The notes below the pieces were generated by a model. That model searched no databases and was not told where the DNA came from. It saw only the letters and a list, made by a program, of their open reading frames with translations. DNA of 64,000 bases from Edaphobacter lichenicola (GTDB lineage Bacteria; Acidobacteriota; Terriglobia; Terriglobales; Acidobacteriaceae), in NCBI RefSeq assembly GCF_014201315.1, contig NZ_JACHDY010000002.1, positions 1 through 64,000 on the forward strand. The letters run 5' to 3'. Positions 58,969 to 64,000 of this stretch are shown in pieces. A program made the position numbers and the translations under genes. Position 1 is the first letter of the stretch. Each line of letters begins with the position of its first letter.

Positions 58969-60167
58969 GGTTTTCTCTCACCTAGAATTCGAACTATCTG
59001 AGCAATCGCTGAATCTAAATCTGTCTCTGCGATTGTGAGAGGCGGCATCAATAGTAGAGAGTTCGTATAACGCGACCGCTCTGCGAAGATGTTTTCATCA
59101 GCTAGTTGGGCCATGAGTAATCGTAAGTTTTCATTTCCGGTGGGTCCGGCTGGCAACCGGATCGCCATTTCCAAACCTCGGCCGAAGAGTCCCACGCTTT
59201 CTCCGAAATTCCCAGTTGATTGCTCGAACTGGAGCTTGATCTTCTCCCCAAGATCGTGAGCGCGAGCGATCAGGCTCTCGTCTTCAAGGATTTGAATGTT
59301 TTCCAGAGCGACAGCGCACGAGGGAGGATTCCAAGCGTAGGACGAATCGAACGCGAGACCTTTGCAAACATCCCCCAGAGGTTTGCGTGCGATCGCCGCC
59401 GATATCGGTGCTACTGCCCCTCCCATGGCTTTTCCAAGCGCCACAATATCTGGGTTGATACCAAGGTGTTCGAAAGCGAACATTCTTCCTGTCCGGCCGA
59501 AGCCGGTTCCGACTTCGTCGACGATGATGAGCGCATCGACAGACCTCGCAGCCTTTTGCAGAACCTCGAAGAAATGAGGCTGGCCCTCAATCACACCAGG
59601 ATTGCTAAATAGCGGTTCGATCAAGATAGCAGCGGGATAAGGTTTACGCGTCACACAGTCACTAATTGCTTCGCCCAATTCCTCTTCAGTTATGTGAGGC
59701 TCCGGTAGCGGCAAAAATCTGTGTAAATCATTTTGGGGGATGTCCACCCCTCGAAAGCTCGGCACACCGCCAGCCTGGAGCGCCCCAAGGGTGGAGCCGT
59801 GATACGTCTCCCGAAAACCCACGATCGTATGGCGACCGGAATATCGCCGCGCGATCTTTAGAGCATTTTCGATTGCTTCAGCGCCGGTACACGCGCCGAT
59901 TACGTCCACGTCCATCGGAAAGTAGCGCTTGAGCGATATGGCTAGTCGATTTCGAAGTTCATGCCAACACCAAGATGGTGAGAAACTGAGCTGCTGAGCT
60001 TGATTGGTGAACGCTTCAAGCAACCGCCGGTTTTGCCAGCCTACGTTCGCGACATTCCATCCCGAGGTTAGATCAAGGAATCTACGCCCCGAGCCGTCGT
60101 AAAGATGGGCTCCCTCACCGGATACGAACTCGAACTGATTTACTCCACGATTCTTCCAGAGGGGCAT
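58962..60167 (-). CDS. class III PLP-dependent aminotransferase
   Basis: A 401-residue fold-type I aminotransferase of the BioA/GSAM/ornithine group. It has LYDGSGRRFLDLTSGWNVAN, GACTGAEAIENALKIARRYS (phosphate-binding), the Asp pair in LIIVDEVGTGFGRTGRMFAF, and the PLP-binding Lys in DIVALGKAMGGAVAPISAA (about residue 249). The length matches the family. It would transfer an amino group to an aldehyde or keto group. It lies opposite the radical SAM/ligase/69-residue operon with overlapping 3' ends, and belongs to the same apparently inserted block between integrase and tRNA. Confidence 0.9.
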   Translation of the reverse strand: MPLWKNRGVNQFEFVSGEGAHLYDGSGRRFLDLTSGWNVANVGWQNRRLLEAFTNQAQQLSFSPSWCWHELRNRLAISLKRYFPMDVDVIGACTGAEAIENALKIARRYSGRHTIVGFRETYHGSTLGALQAGGVPSFRGVDIPQNDLHRFLPLPEPHITEEELGEAISDCVTRKPYPAAILIEPLFSNPGVIEGQPHFFEVLQKAARSVDALIIVDEVGTGFGRTGRMFAFEHLGINPDIVALGKAMGGAVAPISAAIARKPLGDVCKGLAFDSSYAWNPPSCAVALENIQILEDESLIARAHDLGEKIKLQFEQSTGNFGESVGLFGRGLEMAIRLPAGPTGNENLRLLMAQLADENIFAERSRYTNSLLLMPPLTIAETDLDSAIAQIVRILGERKPY

Positions 60168-60264
60168 ACGTCATAGTGTCCGAAATACCATCCCGTCGCA
60201 ACCGATCAGATTATGAGTCATCCACTGAGCATGTAAACAGCCATCAAAACAGCCACCAAACAAT

Positions 60265-60292
60265 TTTGGCCTCTCGATGATGAGAGGCCAAA
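60265..60292 (-). terminator. strong hairpin downstream of tRNA-Leu
   Basis: TTTGGCCTCTC (60265-60275), GATGAT and GAGAGGCCAAA (60282-60292) form a perfect 11-base stem. It starts 28 bases past the tRNA 3' end on the minus strand and is followed there by ATTGTTT, so termination of the tRNA transcript is the likely role. Confidence 0.6.
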
Positions 60293-60319
60293 TCCGTATA
60301 AGTCATTTGTTATCTTTGG

Positions 60320-60403
60320 TGCCGGGAGGGGGGGTCGAACCCCCACGAGGTTGCCCTCGGCGGATTTTGAGTCCGCTGCGTCTGCCAGTTCCGCCATCCC
60401 GGC
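60320..60403 (-). tRNA. tRNA-Leu (anticodon CAA)
   Basis: The minus strand folds as a class II tRNA. The acceptor stem is GCCGGGA (60403-60397) with TCCCGGC (60327-60321) and discriminator A at 60320. The anticodon stem GCGGA/TCCGC has loop CTCAAAA (anticodon CAA). A long variable arm (GAGGGCAACCTC) and the T-arm GGGGGTTCGACCCCC follow. No CCA is encoded next to it. tRNA-Leu 3' ends are common integrase targets; here the element would lie on the low-coordinate side. Confidence 0.95.
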
Positions 60404-60533
60404 CTTTTGCCTTGCCCGAACAGAGGCTAATCCAATCGCCGATAATCATCGCAAAAAAGCGCATACTGAATTCAATCTCGGAATCAGTGGCTCTTTCTTA
60501 AGTATCGCATAGCATCTGTTGATCCGCATCTTC

Positions 60534-61454
60534 TCAAATTCGCTTGTTAGGCCAAAGCCATGCCGCGCCGCGGACCCCGCTGGAATCTCCATACTTTGCC
60601 TGCACTACGGGCGTCGATGCCTCTCCCCCAAAGACATACTTCGGCAGCAACTTGGGCAATGCATCATAGATATGCTCCAACCTTGATACGCCACCACCAA
60701 CCACAATGACATCCGGATCCAGTATGTTGATCACATTGGACAACCCGCGCGCCAAACGATCTTCGAACCGCTCCACGGTCTCCGCCGCAGCCTGATCACC
60801 TGCAGCGAAGTCAGCAACGATCTCTCGCGTAGTCCGCGCTCTGCCGGTCACGGTCTTGTAATCCAGTGCGATCCCAGTGCCCGAGACCCACATCTCCATG
60901 CACCCATTCTTCCCGCAGTAGCATGCAGGCCCAGGAGATTCTTCAGGCTTCGGCCATGGCAGTGGATTGTGCCCCCATTCGCCTGCAACTCCGTTCGGAC
61001 CGTCGTGGACGCATCCCTCCAGAGCAACTCCGCCTCCGCACCCAGTCCCCAGAATCACGCCATACACAAAGCGCACACCGGCGGCGGCACCGTCCGTCGC
61101 CTCTGACACCGCTAGACAATTTGCATCGTTAGCAACCCTTACCTCGCGCCCGAGCGTAGCCATCAGATCTCTATGAAATGGTCGGCCATTCAACCACGTT
61201 GAATTGGCGTTCTTAACCAGCCCTGTAACTCTCGAGATGGTACCTGGAATTCCGGCCCCCACCGTGCCTGTCTTTCCAGTCTCCGCTTCCATCTGGTGAA
61301 CCAGCGCAACCATCGCTTTGATCGTTGCCTCATAGTCATCTCGAGGCGTATCGACACGATGCCTAGCCAGTTCCATCCCGCGTTCATCGATAGCGAGCGC
61401 CTCGATTTTTGTCCCACCAAGATCAATCCCGATGCGCATCCCGATCTCTGCCAT
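60534..61454 (-). CDS. ROK-family sugar kinase (fructokinase/glucokinase type)
   Basis: A 306-residue ROK kinase. The ATP-binding [16 protein letters not shown] motif is at residues 8-23. The catalytic Asp is in [27 protein letters not shown] follows, and the zinc-binding ROK signature is [13 protein letters not shown] with [15 protein letters not shown] (about residues 180-215). The [11 protein letters not shown] spacing resembles Mak-type fructokinase. It phosphorylates a hexose in the cytoplasm; no sugar transporter is nearby. Codons are C-rich, as in the rest of the right-end housekeeping block. M1 at 61454 or M6 at 61439 could be the start. Confidence 0.92.
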   Translation of the reverse strand: MAEIGMRIGIDLGGTKIEALAIDERGMELARHRVDTPRDDYEATIKAMVALVHQMEAETGKTGTVGAGIPGTISRVTGLVKNANSTWLNGRPFHRDLMATLGREVRVANDANCLAVSEATDGAAAGVRFVYGVILGTGCGGGVALEGCVHDGPNGVAGEWGHNPLPWPKPEESPGPACYCGKNGCMEMWVSGTGIALDYKTVTGRARTTREIVADFAAGDQAAAETVERFEDRLARGLSNVINILDPDVIVVGGGVSRLEHIYDALPKLLPKYVFGGEASTPVVQAKYGDSSGVRGAAWLWPNKRI

Positions 61455-61506
61455 TTGAGTCTTCCAATCCCTTCACTTGCCATTCAAAAACATGGGCACA
61501 ACGAAC

Positions 61507-62562
61507 CTACTGCACCTTGCCGCGGGGACGCAACCTGCGCAGCTCCGCACCGCATGCAATCGCATTCAGCGCCGCCAGCTTCAGATTGTCCGCAGCGAGC
61601 CAAAGCCAGAAGCGTCTTCCTCGCTCGTTCTCCCCAGAGTCTCCGCTCACTCGTACCATAATGTCCTCCTGCCCCGCCGCACTCAGGTTGCTCGGCGGGT
61701 CGGATTCCTCGCTGACAACGTCTATATGTTCTCCGCCTAGCGCAGCCTCTATCTCTTCCTTCGTCACCCCTGCCGAAAACTCCACCAGCATCGAAACGAC
61801 ATATCCGTGAAACACCGGCGCCTGAACGAGCTGCAGTGCCAGCTCAGGCAGCAGCGAATCAGCAAGCCCGGCATAGTGTTTGCGGATACGCTTTTCGGTG
61901 GTGCTCAACTTCACCTTTGCAGCATCGCCCAGCGAAGGCAACAGATTGAATGCCACCTGCGCATCATACTGTTCCCGTGGCAGCGTCTGAAACGAAAGCA
62001 GCGTGACCGTCTGCTGATGCAACTCATCCATCGCGGCACGACCATACTCTGACGCAGGCTCCATAACGGTTGCAGCTACACTCGTCAGAGCCAGCTTCGC
62101 GTGCAGTCTTCCAGCAACCAGGGCAAGCATCACGGCGACCGGATGCGCAGCCACAAGAGCAGGCGTCTTCAAATCCGGCTCCGGGCTCGCAAGCGCGCTT
62201 TTGTCTGCAAGCACCTCAGTCACCCACGGCGCTCGAACCAGAACGTCCTTCTCGCCGTCCAATGCATAGGTCAGGTCGACAATACTCGCCCCCGCGCGTC
62301 GTGCCGTCTGCCAATGCTTCTTCGTCACTGCTGCATCGCCAGCAAAAAAAACGAAGTCCATCCGTTCGAAAGACGATGCTTCGAGCCTCTGTATAAACGC
62401 AACCTCATCGCCAGCGGCAGTCACTTGTCCCGCAGCCTCTTCTTCGTCGAGCAGCACAAAATCCGATGTGCCCAGCGACGACTCGCCCAACTCCTCACTC
62501 AGCTCCTTACCGGCGAGCGAAGATGCCCCAACGATTCCGATTCGATACATTTGTTCCGCCAT
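61507..62562 (-). CDS. aspartate-semialdehyde dehydrogenase-like protein lacking the catalytic Cys
   Basis: About 351 residues with an Asd/ArgC-type architecture: N-terminal Rossmann motif IGIVGASSLAGKELSEELGE (residues 8-27 from the listed start), then a dimerisation domain with VFHGYVVSMLVEF near residue 255. In true Asd the catalytic Cys lies in a SNPNCST block; here the matching place reads LVAAHPVAVMLALV, with no Cys. It is therefore unlikely to be an active dehydrogenase. ATG at 62560-62562 (MAEQMYRIGIVG) has AGGA just upstream and is preferred to the longer frame. It lies between the ROK kinase and pssA on the same strand. Confidence 0.8.
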   Translation of the reverse strand: MAEQMYRIGIVGASSLAGKELSEELGESSLGTSDFVLLDEEEAAGQVTAAGDEVAFIQRLEASSFERMDFVFFAGDAAVTKKHWQTARRAGASIVDLTYALDGEKDVLVRAPWVTEVLADKSALASPEPDLKTPALVAAHPVAVMLALVAGRLHAKLALTSVAATVMEPASEYGRAAMDELHQQTVTLLSFQTLPREQYDAQVAFNLLPSLGDAAKVKLSTTEKRIRKHYAGLADSLLPELALQLVQAPVFHGYVVSMLVEFSAGVTKEEIEAALGGEHIDVVSEESDPPSNLSAAGQEDIMVRVSGDSGENERGRRFWLWLAADNLKLAALNAIACGAELRRLRPRGKVQ

Positions 62563-62640
62563 ATTGTCCTGAATGTCGTCGCGATCTGAGGTCCTGCAGC
62601 GCCAGACTATTATCTTATCCGCCCTTTGCACATCACTGGA

Positions 62641-63480
62641 TTACACCGTGGAGTGCCGTCGCTCTCTACCCCACGAATACGCAAGCCGAGCCACCACACC
62701 AGACACCAGGTACGCCATCGCCAGGATGATCAGCATGTACTCCGAATAGAGCACAATCAGCGCTCCTATAAACGCTATCACCGCCACCAGTTGAAAGGGA
62801 TGACGCTTGCCGAGTGTGATCTCTTTTGCACTCCAGAACCGCCAGTTGCTCACCATCAAAAAGCTGGTGAACAGCAGCAGGCACAGCCATACCAGCGCTA
62901 TCCACGGGCTGTCGATCGGCGATCCATGCTGAAAGTGAATCACCGAGCTGATTACACCCGCACCTGCTGGAATCGGCATGCCCACAAAATATTTCTTGCC
63001 CGGCCGTCCCGGATTGCGAGGCTGCGGATTGATGCTGATGTTAAATCGCGCCAGTCGACTGGCACCGCAGATCAAAAAGATAAAGCAGACAAACACTCCG
63101 ATATGCACGATCTGTTGTCGCGCCTCCGGATGCGCCATCAGCGGCAGCATTCGGAAACCCCAGATATAAGCCAGCAAACTCGGTGCCACGCCAAACGTAA
63201 TCACGTCCGCCAGCGAGTCGAGTTCTTTCCCAAAGTCGCTCGTTGTGTTGGTCATTCGTGCGATGATGCCATCGAGACCATCAAACAAAACGGCAATCCC
63301 AAGCGCCAGCGCAGCTCGATCAAAGTAACTCTGATCTGCAACCGACCCCTGAATACTCTGCGTAATTGCGTAGTATCCAGCAGCCATATTGCCCGCCGTA
63401 AATAGCGAAGGCAGCACATACATCCCGCGACTAGGCTGCCGCCTTATCTTCCCGTCGGTCCCGATCTGCGCGTCCTCCAT
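62641..63480 (-). CDS. pssA: CDP-diacylglycerol-serine O-phosphatidyltransferase
   Basis: A 279-residue membrane enzyme of the CDP-alcohol phosphatidyltransferase family. The catalytic motif DGxxARxxxxxxxxGxxxDxxxD is present as FDGLDGIIARMTN followed by SDFGKELDSLADVITFG (about residues 67-96). Around eight membrane segments follow. It makes phosphatidylserine for conversion to phosphatidylethanolamine by the psd gene. The psd stop and its ATG share one base, so translation is coupled. Confidence 0.93.
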   Translation of the reverse strand: MEDAQIGTDGKIRRQPSRGMYVLPSLFTAGNMAAGYYAITQSIQGSVADQSYFDRAALALGIAVLFDGLDGIIARMTNTTSDFGKELDSLADVITFGVAPSLLAYIWGFRMLPLMAHPEARQQIVHIGVFVCFIFLICGASRLARFNISINPQPRNPGRPGKKYFVGMPIPAGAGVISSVIHFQHGSPIDSPWIALVWLCLLLFTSFLMVSNWRFWSAKEITLGKRHPFQLVAVIAFIGALIVLYSEYMLIILAMAYLVSGVVARLAYSWGRERRHSTV

Positions 63481-64000
63481 CAGGCCACCACTGCGGTCGT
63501 GTTTCTTAGCGATTGCTCGGGGAGCACGGCCAGCACGGTCGATCCACCCTTCACGCGAGCCCCCGTCTTCACCTTCAGATTCGCCGCTGCCGGCATCAGC
63601 ACATCTACCCGCGACCCAAATTTGATAAGTCCGATTCTCTGTCCGCGCTCCACCCGGTCGCCCACCTTCAGGTTACAAACGATGCGCCGCGCCAACAGTC
63701 CTGCGATCTGCTTGAAGCTGACCTCGTATCCTCCGGCATCGATCGTGATCAGAGTCTGCTCGTTGTTCAACACCGACTCCGGCTTCATCGCATTCATAAA
63801 TTCGCCCTTGCGAAACTCGCATACCTTCACGACTCCGCCCACCGGCGACCGGTTCACATGCACATCAAAGACATTCAGAAAGATGCTGAGCCGCAACCGG
63901 CTCCCGCTAATCGTCTCGATCCACTCCGCTTCTGTCACCACACCGTCGCCAGGAGACACAATCTGTCCCGGCGCCTGCGGAATCGTCCTGTTGGGATCGC
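63480..64000 (-). CDS. psd: phosphatidylserine decarboxylase proenzyme, 3' part (runs off the window)
   Basis: The frame runs in from the window edge (DPNRTIPQAPGQIVSPGDGV) without a start and ends at 63480. The Psd pattern is seen in IFLNVFDVHVNRSPVGG, with the conserved His of the DVHVNRSP block. The self-cleavage site near the C-terminus reads IKFGSRVDVLMP, so cleavage between Gly and Ser gives the pyruvoyl subunit. This is the short, PSD-A-like type. It decarboxylates phosphatidylserine at the inner membrane. The first residues lie outside the window. Confidence 0.92.
   Translation of the reverse strand, partial: DPNRTIPQAPGQIVSPGDGVVTEAEWIETISGSRLRLSIFLNVFDVHVNRSPVGGVVKVCEFRKGEFMNAMKPESVLNNEQTLITIDAGGYEVSFKQIAGLLARRIVCNLKVGDRVERGQRIGLIKFGSRVDVLMPAAANLKVKTGARVKGGSTVLAVLPEQSLRNTTAVVA

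Noticed and set aside
1..64000. CRISPR array or diversity-generating retroelement
   Set aside because: No evenly spaced direct repeats and no reverse transcriptase were seen. The hairpin repeats are single, dispersed copies.

Overview
The window looks like a chromosomal segment of an Acidobacteriota bacterium (Granulicella/Edaphobacter/Terriglobus-like). This is inferred from the very large Oar-type TonB receptor with an N-terminal carboxypeptidase-regulatory domain, the C-ending codon usage of the housekeeping genes (leuA, ROK kinase, pssA, psd) and the many one-component regulators. It is not proved by any marker gene. A housekeeping block at the right end (60.3-64 kb) and leuA (13.7-14.8 kb) flank accessory DNA that is lower in GC and rich in remnants of mobile elements.

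Layout. 0-0.5 kb: 5' part of an IS1182-type transposase. 0.7-6.4 kb, minus strand: membrane protein with an HExxxH motif, degenerate tetR copy, condensation-domain acyltransferase, SAM methyltransferase and GT1 glycosyltransferase, which resemble a small secondary-metabolite group. 6.6-13.5 kb: DUF3455 protein, cupin, SDR oxidoreductase, secreted chorismate mutase, ECF sigma/anti-sigma pair, and a quinone oxidoreductase with its TetR regulator. 13.7-14.8 kb: a LeuA that lacks the regulatory domain. 14.9-18.5 kb: IS110 remnant, Y-family polymerase, unknown protein and Mrr-like nuclease, with copies of a hairpin repeat. 18.7-27.7 kb: metal module (MerC-like protein, methyltransferase, RcnR-type sensor, P1B ATPase with an atypical membrane motif, small Cys-rich and membrane proteins, outer-membrane protein), then a TonB receptor divergent from a DtxR/MntR regulator with two operator palindromes between them. 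28-31.5 kb: SF1 helicase and PD-(D/E)XK nuclease split by a frame change. 31.5-37.8 kb: SRAP protein divergent from the imuA-imuB-dnaE2 mutasome, with a perfect palindrome between them. 38-53.7 kb: complete conjugation backbone on the minus strand (MobF relaxase, coupling protein, RHH protein, Trb-type type IV secretion system and SSB). 53.8-56.4 kb: LysR regulator, small HTH protein and tyrosine integrase. 56.5-60.2 kb: radical SAM enzyme, adenylate-forming ligase, 69-residue protein and class III aminotransferase. 60.3 kb: tRNA-Leu(CAA). 60.5-64 kb: ROK kinase, Asd-like protein without the catalytic cysteine, PssA and Psd.

Interpretation. The integrase, the relaxase/T4SS operons and the tRNA-Leu make it likely that much of 15-60 kb is an integrative conjugative element or several nested ones, with SOS-mutagenesis, metal-handling, DNA-defence-like and biosynthetic cargo. 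Its outer boundaries are not resolved, because I found no second copy of the tRNA 3' end. The least familiar unit is the four-gene radical SAM/ligase/small protein/aminotransferase cluster between the integrase and the tRNA. The hairpin repeat family and the split helicase-nuclease are the next most unusual signals. I saw no CRISPR array and no rRNA.
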